Positions 1 through 9,157 of a stretch of DNA of 64,000 nt are shown here, one piece after another (the first letter of the stretch is position 1; every line of letters starts with the position of its first letter). This DNA is from Proteobacteria bacterium CAG:495 (GTDB taxonomy: Bacteria > Pseudomonadota > Alphaproteobacteria > RF32 > CAG-239). The notes beneath the pieces are model-generated. The model was not told the DNA's origin and did not search any database. It saw nothing but the letters and a program-made list of their open reading frames with translations. The stretch spans positions 1-64,000 of the forward strand of contig HF995302.1 in NCBI GenBank assembly GCA_000432275.1. Reading direction: 5' to 3'. The translations under genes and the position numbers were made by a program.

Positions 1-617
1 GCGGCAACCAATTCCTGTGGCAAGTGCACGTCCTGCAAGTCTTGTACTCCATCGGCAAACGAGACCGGCTGCACCTATGGGACGGAATCTTGTTCCGACG
101 GCTGCGGCGGAACCAGACTGTGTTGTAAAGGGCATACCCATTCTTACTCTTGTCCGAGTGGGTACTCGGCGAGTAATTCCTGGGGAAGTTCGGCTCAGAC
201 CGCGTCCAAGACCTGTTCTTGCGGTGCTATGGCTACTCGGCGAGCAATTCCTGGGGAAGTTCGGCTCAGACCGCGTCTAAGACCTGTTCTTGCGGTGCTG
301 CTTCAGGAACCTGTTACAAAGCCCCGGCACATACCCACAGTTACTCCTGCCCCAGCGGGTACAGCACATCATGTTCTAAAGGATATACGGCAACTACATC
401 CAAGGTTTGCTCTTGTGGCGCGATATCTGGAATCTGCTACAAATGTAAAGTAACCTGTGGCCCTTGTCAGGACAGTAACAACAACTGTGCTCCGGTATTT
501 AATTGCTGCCCAGGAACATCAAGTATCTGTATGTGCGGAAACAATTACGGGGGAAGGAAGCATTCTTGGCATTACTGTACCGATGACCTAGGAACACGGC
601 TCCCCAACAGCTTGTAA
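1..617 (+). pseudogene. Cys-rich repeat protein, 3' end, frame broken by tandem duplication
   Basis: The reading frame is open from base 1 and runs off the left edge. It encodes Cys-dense repeats built around motifs such as THSYSCPSGYS and KTCSCGA. At about 229 the frame is lost, because 66 bp (163-228) recur at 234-299 with a 71-bp period. The homologous protein continues in frame 3 to the TAA at 615-617 (CSCGAASGTCYKAP, then another repeat). Removing one unit restores a single frame. The repeats resemble the fragment at 61648-62041. Function is unknown; the composition suggests a secreted, disulfide-rich surface protein. The break may be a true pseudogene, a variable repeat or an assembly artefact. 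Confidence 0.6.
163..299. repeat. 71-bp tandem duplication
   Basis: Two 66-bp copies (163-228 and 234-299) differ at two positions and are separated by 5 bp. The 71-bp period is not a multiple of three, so it shifts the Cys-rich reading frame. Confidence 0.85.
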
Positions 618-631
618 ACACACCTTGTGCC

Positions 632-662
632 GCCCCCGGACATTTGTTTGTCCGGGGGCTTT
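632..662 (+). terminator. Intrinsic terminator-like hairpin
   Basis: An 11-bp perfect stem, GCCCCCGGACA with TGTCCGGGGGC, encloses a 6-nt loop 15 bp after the Cys-rich stop. The T tract after it is short (TTT). Confidence 0.6.
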
Positions 663-693
663 AGCCTTGGAAAAAGGCAACAAAAAAATTTTT

Positions 694-730
694 GTTAATA
701 ATTATTAACAGGCTGCTCAAAAAAGTTAAC
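694..730. promoter_or_regulatory. Candidate CtrA sites upstream of ctrA
   Basis: A perfect 16-bp palindrome, GTTAATAATTATTAAC (694-709), is followed by GTTAAC (725-730). The TTAAC half-sites at 705 and 726 lie 21 bp apart, about two helical turns. CtrA recognises TTAA-N7-TTAA or TTAAC half-sites. The palindrome itself has N6, so autoregulation is an inference. Confidence 0.4.
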
Positions 731-797
731 AATTACGAAATTACGGGATAAGATAAGCGCATATAAAATGAAAACAAATGTAAGGGGGAAGTCTGTT

Positions 798-1487
798 ATG
801 AGGGTTTTGTTAGTTGAAGATGATTACGCCATCTCTCAAAGTATTGAGACGATGCTCAAAAAAGAAGGGATGATTGTGGACACCACCGACCTTGGCGAAG
901 ACGGCCTGGAAATCGGAAAGCTCTATGACTACGACATTATCATTCTTGATTTGATGCTGCCGGACATGAACGGATATGAAGTTTTGAAAAACCTGAGAGC
1001 ATCCAAAGTCAATACGCCGGTTCTGATTTTGTCCGGCCTGAGCGAGCCCGACAAAAAAGTCAAAGGCCTGGGTTACGGTGCCGACGACTATTTGACAAAG
1101 CCGTTTGACAAAGCCGAACTGCTGGCGCGGATTCAGGCTGTCGTCCGTCGCTCCAAAGGGCATTCCAACTCCGTTATCCGCACCGGCGATGTTGAAGTCA
1201 ACCTTGATAATCAGACCGTTTCGGTCAAAGGCAAGGCTCTTCATTTGACCGGAAAAGAATACGGAATTATGGAGCTGTTGTCTCTGCGCAAAGGTTCCAC
1301 CCTCAACAAAGACCAGTTTTTGAACCACTTATACGGCGGTATTGACGAACCTGAACTTAAAATTATTGACGTTTTTATCTGCAAGCTGCGTAAAAAGCTG
1401 GAAAAGGCCTCCGGCGGCAAGAACTATATCGAGACCGTTTGGGGACGCGGTTATGTTCTGCGCGACCCGGACGAGCCGAAAAAATAG
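798..1487 (+). CDS. ctrA: Cell-cycle response regulator CtrA
   Basis: This is an OmpR-type response regulator of 229 residues that controls cell-cycle and motility transcription in Alphaproteobacteria. The N-terminal receiver has the acidic pair at D8-D9, phosphoacceptor D51 (ILDLMLPDM) and a KPF lysine. The C-terminal winged helix carries CtrA hallmarks such as [20 protein letters not shown] and [11 protein letters not shown]. The ATG at 798 is chosen because MRVLLVEDD matches known CtrA N termini and AGGGGG lies 10 bp upstream; an in-frame ATG at 768 would add 10 residues foreign to the family. It stands alone, converging on the chpT operon, with candidate CtrA sites in its own leader. Confidence 0.95.
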   Translation: MRVLLVEDDYAISQSIETMLKKEGMIVDTTDLGEDGLEIGKLYDYDIIILDLMLPDMNGYEVLKNLRASKVNTPVLILSGLSEPDKKVKGLGYGADDYLTKPFDKAELLARIQAVVRRSKGHSNSVIRTGDVEVNLDNQTVSVKGKALHLTGKEYGIMELLSLRKGSTLNKDQFLNHLYGGIDEPELKIIDVFICKLRKKLEKASGGKNYIETVWGRGYVLRDPDEPKK

Positions 1488-1501
1488 TTCATTGACAATA
1501 G

Positions 1502-1530
1502 AAAAAACCTCGGATAACTCCGAGGTTTTT
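1502..1530 (+). terminator. ctrA terminator
   Basis: The stem AACCTCGG/CCGAGGTT with a 6-nt loop is followed by TTTTT, 15 bp after the ctrA stop. Confidence 0.85.
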
Positions 1531-1549
1531 ACAAAGTATCGAAAGTTGC

Positions 1550-1577
1550 AAAACCCGCCTGAAGGCGGGTTCTTTTT
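1550..1577. terminator. Bidirectional terminator between ctrA and cheR
   Basis: The stem AACCCGCC/GGCGGGTT has a TGAA loop. It is T-rich on the plus side and has TTTT on the minus side, so it can end the chpT-cheR operon six bases after the cheR stop. Confidence 0.8.
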
Positions 1578-1583
1578 GATAAA

Positions 1584-2531
1584 CTATTTGTCAAAGACAC
1601 TGGATACGAACGGACGTTTTTTGAAAATCCCGGAGGGACGGACAAAGCTCGGCATTTCTTCCTCATCTTCCGCCAACATTTCGCGGGGATCCTGCACAAG
1701 TTTTAATTTTGCCATACTGATGCCGCGAGACATATAAACGCAATTGTAGCCGGAAAGCTTCTCGTAAAACTCATCAACACAGGGAATGTGCTCGTTCTTG
1801 CCCAAATACAATATCCCCCCCTGAGTCTGGCTGTTACTCAGACGAGCCAAAATCTGGCGCTGATATTCCGGTGTAAAGAAACGCAAAACGTTACGGCAGA
1901 AAATAACCTCAAACTTGTCAGTCAGTGCAATATCGTCAAGGAGATTATAACGGCGGAACTCAACCATCTTGCGAATATCATCGTTGACCATCCATTGTTC
2001 GCCATCCTTGTGGAAGCAATCGAGAATGGTACGGACATTCAGCCCCATCTGTACTTCGAAATTGCTGTACAGGCCGCGCTGTGCCTTAGAAATCGCCACC
2101 GAGGAGATATCGGTTCCGATAATGTCAATCTTCCAGTCGTCCAATCCCAAAAATTTTTTTCGGACGCCCATGGCGATAGAATAAGTTTCCTGCCCGGTAG
2201 AACAACCCAAACTCCAGAAACGCAGTTTTTTTGCCGCACGGTTATTTTCCCGCAAGTTTGGCAGAACCGAATTTTCAAAACGGTTAAAGACGTCATAGTC
2301 ACGGTAAAAACAGGTATCTGACAAAGCCAGGCTCTCGACGACCTGAGATATCAGCGGCTTGGCTCCCACCTTTAACTCATCAATCAAGTCCTCGACGCTG
2401 GCATAGCCTTTTTCACGAATGAAATTTGAGATTTTTTTATCGACGACAAAGTACTGCTCTTCGTCGAAATCCCAGCCTGCGTTTTGTCTTAACAGATTTA
2501 CCAGAAACTCAAAATCTTGTCTTTTCATCAA
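1584..2531 (-). CDS. cheR: CheR-type protein-glutamate methyltransferase
   Basis: A 315-residue CheR-family SAM-dependent methyltransferase. The all-helical N-terminal part (about 1-75) is followed by the SAM-binding motif LGCSTGQETYS (about 108-118), the GTDIS motif (about 139-143) and FCRNVLRFF (about 211-219). CheR methylates glutamates of chemoreceptors. No receptor or cheB lies nearby. The gene starts 9 bp after the CheY-like gene, so it is the last gene of the operon with chpT. This may tie it to the ChpT-CtrA circuit rather than to a full chemotaxis operon. The acidic C-terminal tail (EDEEE) is unremarkable. Confidence 0.88.
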   Translation of the reverse strand: MMKRQDFEFLVNLLRQNAGWDFDEEQYFVVDKKISNFIREKGYASVEDLIDELKVGAKPLISQVVESLALSDTCFYRDYDVFNRFENSVLPNLRENNRAAKKLRFWSLGCSTGQETYSIAMGVRKKFLGLDDWKIDIIGTDISSVAISKAQRGLYSNFEVQMGLNVRTILDCFHKDGEQWMVNDDIRKMVEFRRYNLLDDIALTDKFEVIFCRNVLRFFTPEYQRQILARLSNSQTQGGILYLGKNEHIPCVDEFYEKLSGYNCVYMSRGISMAKLKLVQDPREMLAEDEEEMPSFVRPSGIFKKRPFVSSVFDK

Positions 2532-2540
2532 TCAAACCTT

Positions 2541-2906
2541 TTATAACAACCCCAGAATTGCCAGCTTACTGCCGATAATATCCTCATCAAACGGACGCAT
2601 AATAAAATCATCAGCACCGCCGTCCAAGGCTTGTTTAATTTTATCTTTATCCGTTACGGATGAACAAAAAATAAACTTGGGCTGTTTGATTTTGTTGTCC
2701 TCACGGATTTTATAAAGCACATCGATACCGTCCATCACGGGAAGCGCCCAGTCGGTAATAATCAAATCAGGCTCCTCTCTGAGGAAAAGTTCCAAAACTT
2801 CTTCGCCGTCTTCGGCTTCACTGACGCTGAATCCGAAATTTTCCATAATTTTCTGCAGAAGCATCCGGATAATTTTGGAATCATCAGCAATAATACATTT
2901 TGGCAT
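2541..2906 (-). CDS. Single-domain CheY-like response regulator
   Basis: A 121-residue stand-alone receiver domain. It has the acidic pair at D8-D9 and phosphoacceptor D52 (IITDWALPVMDG). The switch Ser is within FCSSVTD. At the position of the near-invariant receiver lysine (KPF) this protein has arginine (MRPF, R104), an unusual substitution at a residue that normally contacts the phosphoryl group. It lies 11 bp after chpT and 9 bp before cheR on the same strand. A CheY-like partner or phosphate sink for ChpT is plausible, but that is inference from context. Confidence 0.88.
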   Translation of the reverse strand: MPKCIIADDSKIIRMLLQKIMENFGFSVSEAEDGEEVLELFLREEPDLIITDWALPVMDGIDVLYKIREDNKIKQPKFIFCSSVTDKDKIKQALDGGADDFIMRPFDEDIIGSKLAILGLL

Positions 2907-2917
2907 TTTTTTATCCT

Positions 2918-3532
2918 TTATGCAAATACAAATCCGAGGGAGCCAGAATTTAAGATATAAAGATTAATTTTTAGTTGCTTTAATAAAGAAACTAAATAAA
3001 AAATTGGGGCATACTGCGCGGCAGGCTCCGCAACGTTTCCGCTAAGTATTTCTTTTATATGGTTTATTTTGTCGGCAGAGGGAGGAACCTCGGCACTGGA
3101 AACAACCATAATTTTTTTATCATCGGCAGAAATTTCAATTTTTCCGCCGCGAATCAGGGTGTCGGCAATTATCATCACCGCCAGCATCACCGGCTTTACA
3201 AATGCGGCATTATCAAGACGATAGCTCAATTCTATCGGATAGTTGCGGTTGCCGATGGTTGCCAGGTAATTCTTAATCGTCTCGGCAACCAGGTTATGCT
3301 GCTCCAGGTTGGCATTATCCAGCCCGAACGCCATTCTGAAAAACTTCATCCGGGCGGCCAGAACGGAAGAGCTGGTTTTGAGAATCGACTTGATGTCGTC
3401 AATAAAGTCCATATCTCCTTCTTCAAGCAGTTCTACCGCATTGGACACGGCCCCGATATTACCGATGATATCGTGGCTGAGACGAGTGCATATTAGCTCG
3501 GCAAGCGCCGTACTATTCAGTTCATTGGGCAT
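2918..3532 (-). CDS. chpT: Histidine phosphotransferase ChpT
   Basis: A 204-residue ChpT-family phosphotransferase. In Alphaproteobacteria it relays phosphate from CckA to CtrA and CpdR. The first helix carries LSHDIIGNIGAVSNAVELL with phospho-histidine H20, and the MKFFRMAFG segment after the second helix matches the family. The C-terminal half is a degenerate Bergerat-like fold without ATP motifs. It lies 19 bp downstream of a secreted unknown gene and upstream of cheY and cheR. Its near-adjacency to ctrA puts two consecutive relay components in one 4-kb block. Confidence 0.85.
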   Translation of the reverse strand: MPNELNSTALAELICTRLSHDIIGNIGAVSNAVELLEEGDMDFIDDIKSILKTSSSVLAARMKFFRMAFGLDNANLEQHNLVAETIKNYLATIGNRNYPIELSYRLDNAAFVKPVMLAVMIIADTLIRGGKIEISADDKKIMVVSSAEVPPSADKINHIKEILSGNVAEPAAQYAPIFYLVSLLKQLKINLYILNSGSLGFVFA

Positions 3533-3551
3533 TTATCCACCTTCTTATTTA

Positions 3552-4805
3552 TTAAAAACTATACAGGTCCGTATTCATATAACGCTGGTCTTCCCGCGAC
3601 ATACGGGTGTAGTCCAGTTCACGAAGCATCGGGTCTTCAAGCAGCAGGAATCCGGTTTTTGCCTTCAGATAAGGCTTATTGCCGCCCATTCCCCAAGTTA
3701 CAGCTTCCTTATTATCAGGTTTACCATATTTTTGGTTAATTTTTTTCCAAAAATCGTAAATTTTTATATTACGAAGGTAAATCGCTTTGGGAGAGTTGCC
3801 GGTAATGCCGGCGGCAAGGCTTTTATAAGTAATTTTGTAAACCTTGTTGTCGGTAAAATTACTGGTAAAGGTAACCTGAATTTCCTCTTTGGTGTCGAAC
3901 TTGGCATATTTTACCAGCTGGACGTACTGTTGTTTGGCTTTTTTGGCCCTCTCCACGACACAGGCCTCAAGACGCTCATAACCGACGACGCCGCTGTGGC
4001 GGCAACCTTCTTCGTTACGCCATTTGATAAAATTGGGAATCTGATATTTTTGCATAATCTTGCGGAATCCGCGATTTTGCATCGTTTCATCCACCTGTCT
4101 CAAAGACATTCGGAGCATTACTCCGGAGATGTCGAAAACAGAGGCGTTGGAACGGGAGTTTCCGGCAGACGGCCTGCGGGCGCTTTCCACCAGACTTTCC
4201 AAACTGTCTCCGCTCCCCTGAACCGTTCCGGCCGCAGAAGTTTTTGCTTTGCCTTCCCCCAGAATCGAGAGCGGATTGGTCGTTGCCAACTTATCGACCC
4301 ACGTTCCCTCAACCTTCGGCAGAGGAATCACGTTTTGAGCCGTGCCCGGCGTTTTATCCTGCTTGAGCGTATCGGTCAAAGCCTGATCTTTGGATATTTT
4401 CGGCATGGGGGTCTTTTCGTCCGCAGCAGCAGAAGAAGACGGCGGCGGAGGCGTTGTTCCGGGAGCCTGCAGCATAGGAACAGAAGCCGTCGGACGGTTC
4501 TCCGCGGGAGAGGCAATGGCCTCAGCATCCGGAATGTCGTTTTCATCCATCGGCGCGGCATCGTCAGGGGCCTCCATCGGATTTTCCGCGGGAATCGCGG
4601 TATGTTCGGCAGAAAGGCTTTCCACATCGGAAAAATTAAAAAGGTCGTCCTCGCCGGAGGTAAACTGAGACGCTATGGAATCCTGCCCTTGGACTTCATA
4701 ATTGACATCACCGCCAAAGACATAGGGTGCGGCGTCTTCACTGGCATATGAAGGCGCAACAGCACTTAAAGCGGCAATAAGCCCGATGGCAAAAAGTTTC
4801 GGCAT
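3552..4805 (-). CDS. Secreted protein of unknown function, first gene of the chpT operon
   Basis: A 417-residue protein starting with a signal peptide (MPKLFAIGLIAALSAVAPSYA, probable cleavage after YA). Residues about 22-230 are acidic and rich in Pro, Ala and Ser, probably disordered. The C-terminal part of about 190 residues is basic and looks folded, beginning near ASVFDISGVMLRMSLRQVDE. It contains two Cys (about 270-285) and aromatic-rich strands. No family is recognised. It precedes chpT by 19 bp on the same strand, so a periplasmic protein may share a promoter with the CtrA relay. The start has only a weak ribosome site. Confidence 0.7.
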   Translation of the reverse strand: MPKLFAIGLIAALSAVAPSYASEDAAPYVFGGDVNYEVQGQDSIASQFTSGEDDLFNFSDVESLSAEHTAIPAENPMEAPDDAAPMDENDIPDAEAIASPAENRPTASVPMLQAPGTTPPPPSSSAAADEKTPMPKISKDQALTDTLKQDKTPGTAQNVIPLPKVEGTWVDKLATTNPLSILGEGKAKTSAAGTVQGSGDSLESLVESARRPSAGNSRSNASVFDISGVMLRMSLRQVDETMQNRGFRKIMQKYQIPNFIKWRNEEGCRHSGVVGYERLEACVVERAKKAKQQYVQLVKYAKFDTKEEIQVTFTSNFTDNKVYKITYKSLAAGITGNSPKAIYLRNIKIYDFWKKINQKYGKPDNKEAVTWGMGGNKPYLKAKTGFLLLEDPMLRELDYTRMSREDQRYMNTDLYSF

Positions 4806-4965
4806 TATATTCTGTTAATAAGCTTATTTATGAATTATTCTTTCCGAATATAGCCTGATTTAGAGGAGTTGGCAAACACTAAGCTCAACTTATCAGAATT
4901 TTTATTTACTTTTAAAAAGAAAAAAGCTATAAAGCGGAATCTATTTGATTTTTTAGGGAATAACA

Positions 4966-6318
4966 ATGGCAGATGAAGTCCATATCATCGGTGCCGGGCT
5001 GGCTGGTTCAGAAGCTGCCTGGCAGTTGGCTGAACGCGGCGTTAAAACCGTGATTCACGAAATGCGCCCGTCAAAAGCCTCACCGGCTCACAAGACGGAA
5101 TACTGCGCCGAACTGGTCTGCTCAAATTCCCTGCGTTCCGACGACTACGAACATAACGCCGTCGGGCTGATGCATGAAGAAATGCGCCGGGCCGGTTCGT
5201 TGATTATGCAATGTGCGGACGCCACCAAAGTTCCGGCCGGAGGTGCCTTGGCGGTTGACCGCGACGGTTTTGCCGAAACGGTAACCCGCAAGCTGAAGAG
5301 TCACCCGTTAATCTCCTTTATCAACGAAGAAATCACCGCCCTGCCCGCGGCCGAAGACGGCAGTTTCATCATTGCCAGCGGACCGCTGACGTCAGAAGCC
5401 CTGATTGCAAGCATTTTGAAGGAAGTCAACGCCCAGGCTCTGAATTTTTATGACGCAATTGCACCGGTCGTTTATAAAGAAAGCATCGACTTCGACAAAG
5501 CATGGTATCAGTCCCGCTATGACAAAGGGGACAAGTTTGACTATATAAACTGCCCGCTGACGCAGGAAGAATATTATGCTTTTGTCAACGCTCTGCTGAG
5601 CGCCGAGAAAGTTGAATTTCACGACTTTGAAAAAGAGGCTTCTTATTTTGACGGCTGCCTGCCGATTGAGATTATGGCAGAACGGGGAATCGAGACGCTG
5701 GTGTTCGGCCCGATGAAACCGGTAGGGCTGACCAATCCGCACAACCCCGAACAAAAACCTTATGCCGTGGTACAACTGAGACAGGACAACAAAGAAGACA
5801 CCCTGCGCAATATGGTCGGCTTTCAGACCAAGCTCAAATACGGCGAACAGCAACGGATTTTCAGAATGATACCCGGTCTGGAAAACGCCGAATTTGCCCG
5901 TTTGGGCGGCATTCACCGCAATACATTTATAAAAAGCCCAATCCTGCTGGATGATTTTCTGCGGCTCAAAAGCAGGCCGAATTTACGGTTTGCGGGACAG
6001 ATTACCGGCTGCGAAGGCTATATTGAGAGCGCGGCAATCGGCCTGCTGGCCGGATATTTCGCCGCCTGCGAGGCTCGACAGGTTCAGCCAGTGCTGCCGC
6101 CGGAAACGACAGCTCTTGGCGCGATGCTGAAGCATCTGCGCGATGACACGAATATTGACGACTTTCAACCGATGAACATTAACTTTGGCATTTTTCCCAC
6201 CATACAGGGAGAGACGACCAAGAACGGAAAATTCCGCAAAATAAAAGGAATGGAACGTAAAGAGGCGTATTGCCGCCGAGCCTTGGCCGATATTGAAAAC
6301 TGGATTGCTCAGATATGA
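4966..6318 (+). CDS. trmFO: TrmFO, folate-dependent tRNA m5U54 methyltransferase
   Basis: A 450-residue flavoprotein that methylates U54 of tRNA using methylene-tetrahydrofolate and reduced FAD. The dinucleotide-binding motif [19 protein letters not shown] is at residues 7-25. The conserved Cys lies in VCSNSLRSD (C52), and [12 protein letters not shown] and the C-terminal [11 protein letters not shown] block are family signatures. Length is normal. It heads an apparent operon, and its stop overlaps the hpnC start (ATGA at 6315). The linkage to squalene genes is probably only transcriptional. Confidence 0.95.
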   Translation: MADEVHIIGAGLAGSEAAWQLAERGVKTVIHEMRPSKASPAHKTEYCAELVCSNSLRSDDYEHNAVGLMHEEMRRAGSLIMQCADATKVPAGGALAVDRDGFAETVTRKLKSHPLISFINEEITALPAAEDGSFIIASGPLTSEALIASILKEVNAQALNFYDAIAPVVYKESIDFDKAWYQSRYDKGDKFDYINCPLTQEEYYAFVNALLSAEKVEFHDFEKEASYFDGCLPIEIMAERGIETLVFGPMKPVGLTNPHNPEQKPYAVVQLRQDNKEDTLRNMVGFQTKLKYGEQQRIFRMIPGLENAEFARLGGIHRNTFIKSPILLDDFLRLKSRPNLRFAGQITGCEGYIESAAIGLLAGYFAACEARQVQPVLPPETTALGAMLKHLRDDTNIDDFQPMNINFGIFPTIQGETTKNGKFRKIKGMERKEAYCRRALADIENWIAQI

Positions 6319-7195
6319 AAAAAGTAAAACACAAAAGGCCGCAAGACGAAAGTTTTCCGGTCGGTAAACTTGTCAAAAAATCTTTACGCCCGCTGGTTCT
6401 GGCTTATTATAACGCCGCCCGCCGCGCGGACGACATTGCCGACGCGCAAAATCTTACCCGGGAAGAGAAACTGGCTCAGCTGGCCGAAACCGCACGCGCC
6501 TTTCACAACAAAGAAGCCGAAGGACAATTTCGTGCGGCTGCCGATTTGGGCAAGCTGTTCGAAATGGAAAATCTGGCCAACACGCTGTTTTTGGATTTGC
6601 TGACCGCCTTTGAGCGCGACGCCGAAAACCGCCAGCCGGAAATTTGGGAGCAGCTAATTGACTACTGTAAATATTCCGCGAGCTCATTGACTACTGTAAA
6701 TATTCCGCGGCGCCGGTGGGACGCTTTATGCTCGCCATTCACGACGAGAATCCGTCGACTTACCTGCCGGCGGAAACTTTGTGCGCGGCTTTGCAGATTG
6801 TCAACCACATTCAGGACCTGAAAGAAGACGCCGTCAAGCTGCGGCGCTTCTATCTGCCTGCGGAGATGATGAAAAGACACGGCGCCGAAAACAGCGACAT
6901 ATATCTGAGTTTTATGACGCCGCCCCTTAAAAAGGTTGTCGGCGAAGTGTTGGAAAATGTTAAGGGAATGCTTAAAGATTCCGAGGTTTTGCCTTCGTTA
7001 ATCAGCAGTTTCAGGCTGCGCGCAGAAGTCGGCGTTATCCTTTCCTTAACCAATTCCGTGGTAAAAAGGTTGGAAAAAGGGGATGTTCTCGCGCAGAGAA
7101 TCCGTCCTTCCGGATGGGATTGGGTCAAGGCCTGGTTCAACGGTTGGAAAACGGCATTGTCGGGAAAGAAAAGAACTGTCAGGATGGCAAAATGA
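6315..7195 (+). pseudogene. hpnC: HpnC squalene synthase-like gene, frameshifted by 29-bp duplication
   Basis: HpnC converts presqualene diphosphate to hydroxysqualene in the hopanoid route. The N-terminal part has the first Asp-rich motif AARRADDIAD (D39, D40, D43). The frame is then lost at a 29-bp tandem duplication (6652-6680 and 6681-6709). The protein resumes in another frame from about 6711 (APVGRFMLAIHDE), with the second Asp-rich motif in NHIQDLKEDAVKLRRFYLP. Removing one unit gives an 852-bp gene of 283 residues, normal for HpnC. It ends ATGA-overlapping hpnD. As written the gene cannot make a full product; a sequencing or strain-mixture artefact remains possible. Confidence 0.8.
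6652..6709. repeat. 29-bp tandem duplication in hpnC
   Basis: Two 29-bp units differ at one base, AGCTA against AGCTC at the fifth position. The period is not a multiple of three, so hpnC is out of frame after it. Confidence 0.9.
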
Positions 7196-8025
7196 ACAAC
7201 ATCAAAAGAATGGTAAAAAAATCGGGAACGTCTTTTTTCTGGAGTATGCGGCTGCTGCCTGCTGCTCAGAGAAACGCCATGTATACGATTTATGCTTTTT
7301 TCCGCCATATTGACGACATTGTCGACGGCGAAGCGGATATGGATGAAAAACTGGAGCTAATCAATGCCTGGCGCGAAGAACTGGACAACATTTACGACAA
7401 GAAGCTGCCGACAACGGACATCGGGCGCAAGATTTATAAAAACTGCATGCGTTTTAAGTTGCCCAAAGAAGAATTTATAAAAATGATTGACAGCATCTCT
7501 ATGGACTTGCCCAATCCGGTGCAGGCGCCGACGATGGAAAAGTTTAATCAATACTGCCGCGGCGTTGCCGGTGTTCCGGGGAATTTGTCCCTGCGCATTT
7601 TCGGCTGCACCGACCAGCAGATTATCGAGGAGCTGGCGACAACGCTCGGCGCGGCTTTGCAAATTACCAACATATTAAGGGACGTCAAGGAAGACGCTCA
7701 GGCTCAGCGTCTTTACATCCCGGAAGAGTTTTTGCAAAAAGCCGGAATCAAAACCCGGGACCCGCTCAGCGTCGTTGTCGACAAGAATCTCGCGGTTGCC
7801 CGAGAAGCCCTTGCAAAAATAGCCCAAGAAGACTACGAACGCGCTTTTGAAATCATCAAAAGAATCGACCCTAAAACGGCACGCCCGGTCAAAGCAATCG
7901 CATATATCTACAAACGTTATTTCGACATCATGCAAAACCGGGGGTGGGAAATCATTTCTCCCAAACCGCGGATTGGAAGAATCAGCAAACTCTGTCTGGC
8001 TTTGAAAGCTTTTATAGGTAAGTAA
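7192..8025 (+). CDS. hpnD: HpnD presqualene diphosphate synthase
   Basis: A 277-residue squalene/phytoene synthase-family enzyme that condenses two farnesyl diphosphates to presqualene diphosphate. The Asp-rich motif IDDIVDGEADM has D41, D42 and D45. The second motif, NILRDVKEDAQAQRLYIP, is near 160-177. The ATG at 7192 overlaps the hpnC stop (ATGA); longer in-frame starts back to 7114 lie inside hpnC and add no family sequence. It overlaps hpnE by one base. Confidence 0.93.
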   Translation: MNNIKRMVKKSGTSFFWSMRLLPAAQRNAMYTIYAFFRHIDDIVDGEADMDEKLELINAWREELDNIYDKKLPTTDIGRKIYKNCMRFKLPKEEFIKMIDSISMDLPNPVQAPTMEKFNQYCRGVAGVPGNLSLRIFGCTDQQIIEELATTLGAALQITNILRDVKEDAQAQRLYIPEEFLQKAGIKTRDPLSVVVDKNLAVAREALAKIAQEDYERAFEIIKRIDPKTARPVKAIAYIYKRYFDIMQNRGWEIISPKPRIGRISKLCLALKAFIGK

Positions 8026-9101
8026 TGACCGCAAAAAATGTTACATATCACATTGTCGGAGGCGGCATTGCAGGTCTTGCGTGCGCCAAATTCGTGAAAA
8101 AATATGACCGTAAAGCCCGCACCGTGGTTTATGAAGCGCAAGGGAGAATCGGCGGCCGCTGCTATTCTTACGAGGACAAAGACTTAGACCGAAAACTCGA
8201 CAATGCAACCCACGTCATTTTGGGGGCAAACAAAAATGCGGCTGCATTGCTGGGGCCTCAGAAATGGACGGAAGACTGTTGTTTCTGGAATGCCCGAAAC
8301 GGCAGCATCAGCAAAAACTACAAAGAGTTTAAACCCCAAATCATCAAAGCGATGTGCAACACTCAAGCAGAGCTGGTACCGCCGTCAATCATCAGAAAAA
8401 TCGTTTGGAAGCTGTTTCCCTGGAGCCGCAGGCAGAGGAAAATTTATTTTTCCAAACAAGACCTCAGCCCGCGAATCATTAACCCGCTGCTGGCTTATGT
8501 AGATGAATTGCAGCTGAATCGCAAACTGGTTAAAATCGAGAGCCAGTTCGGCAAAGCGGCGCAGCTTGACTTTGCCGACAGGCAAATTGAAGTAGGCGCC
8601 GACGACAAAGTGATTTTGGCGTTGGATTCCAAAGCCTACAACCGTCTCACCGGAGGAGAGCCGTTTGACTACAACGGTATCATCAACGTGTTTTACAGGA
8701 CGTCGCAAAAGCTGACGCTGCCGGAAGACGCATCTCTGATGGGAATCGCCGACGGTCTTGCCGACTGGATATTCATCAACGACGATATCGTAAACGTTAC
8801 GATTTCCGACTCAGGGCAAAAAAACGACGATTTGGACGGCTTGGCCCGCAAGATATGGAAACAACTGGACAAGTTGAGAGGCGTCAACTCGGGTTTTGTG
8901 CCGCCGTTTAAGGTAATCAACCACAAAATTGCCACTATCCGCCAAGATGCAGCAAACAACAACAAGCGCCCTAAAAACGCAAAAACAGTTTATCCCAATG
9001 TTTTTATTGCTGGGGACTGGACGATGAAAAATTATCCCTGCAGTTTGGAAACGGCAATTTTATCTGCCAAAAGAGCCGTCAAAACTGCACGGAAAAGCTG
9101 A
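8025..9101 (+). CDS. hpnE: HpnE squalene-forming FAD-dependent oxidoreductase
   Basis: A 358-residue amine-oxidase-type flavoprotein. HpnE reduces hydroxysqualene to squalene, completing the HpnC-D-E route. The N-terminal FAD motif is HIVGGGIAGLACAKFVKK and RIGGRCYSY is the second flavin contact. The C-terminal VFIAGDWT is typical of the family. It is shorter than many HpnE proteins (about 420 residues). The start overlaps the hpnD stop (TAATG). The next hopanoid step, squalene-hopene cyclase, is not in the window. Confidence 0.85.
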   Translation: MTAKNVTYHIVGGGIAGLACAKFVKKYDRKARTVVYEAQGRIGGRCYSYEDKDLDRKLDNATHVILGANKNAAALLGPQKWTEDCCFWNARNGSISKNYKEFKPQIIKAMCNTQAELVPPSIIRKIVWKLFPWSRRQRKIYFSKQDLSPRIINPLLAYVDELQLNRKLVKIESQFGKAAQLDFADRQIEVGADDKVILALDSKAYNRLTGGEPFDYNGIINVFYRTSQKLTLPEDASLMGIADGLADWIFINDDIVNVTISDSGQKNDDLDGLARKIWKQLDKLRGVNSGFVPPFKVINHKIATIRQDAANNNKRPKNAKTVYPNVFIAGDWTMKNYPCSLETAILSAKRAVKTARKS

Positions 9102-9131
9102 GAAAACCCTGCTATAACCGGGTTTTCTCAG
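9099..9131. terminator. Convergent hairpin between hpnE and elbB
   Basis: TGAGAAAACCC pairs perfectly with GGGTTTTCTCA across a short loop. The stem includes the hpnE stop codon. It lacks a long T tract but sits between convergent genes. Confidence 0.6.
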
Positions 9132-9157
9132 TAAAATCCTTATTCCCTGCACAATTC

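Noticed and set aside
219..453. Independent genes starting at 219 or 229
   Set aside because: Both are pieces of the frame-broken Cys-rich gene; their apparent starts are internal codons.
6716..7195. Separate gene starting at GTG 6716
   Set aside because: This GTG is the valine codon in the APVGRFM stretch of HpnC; the frame only looks separate because of the 29-bp duplication.
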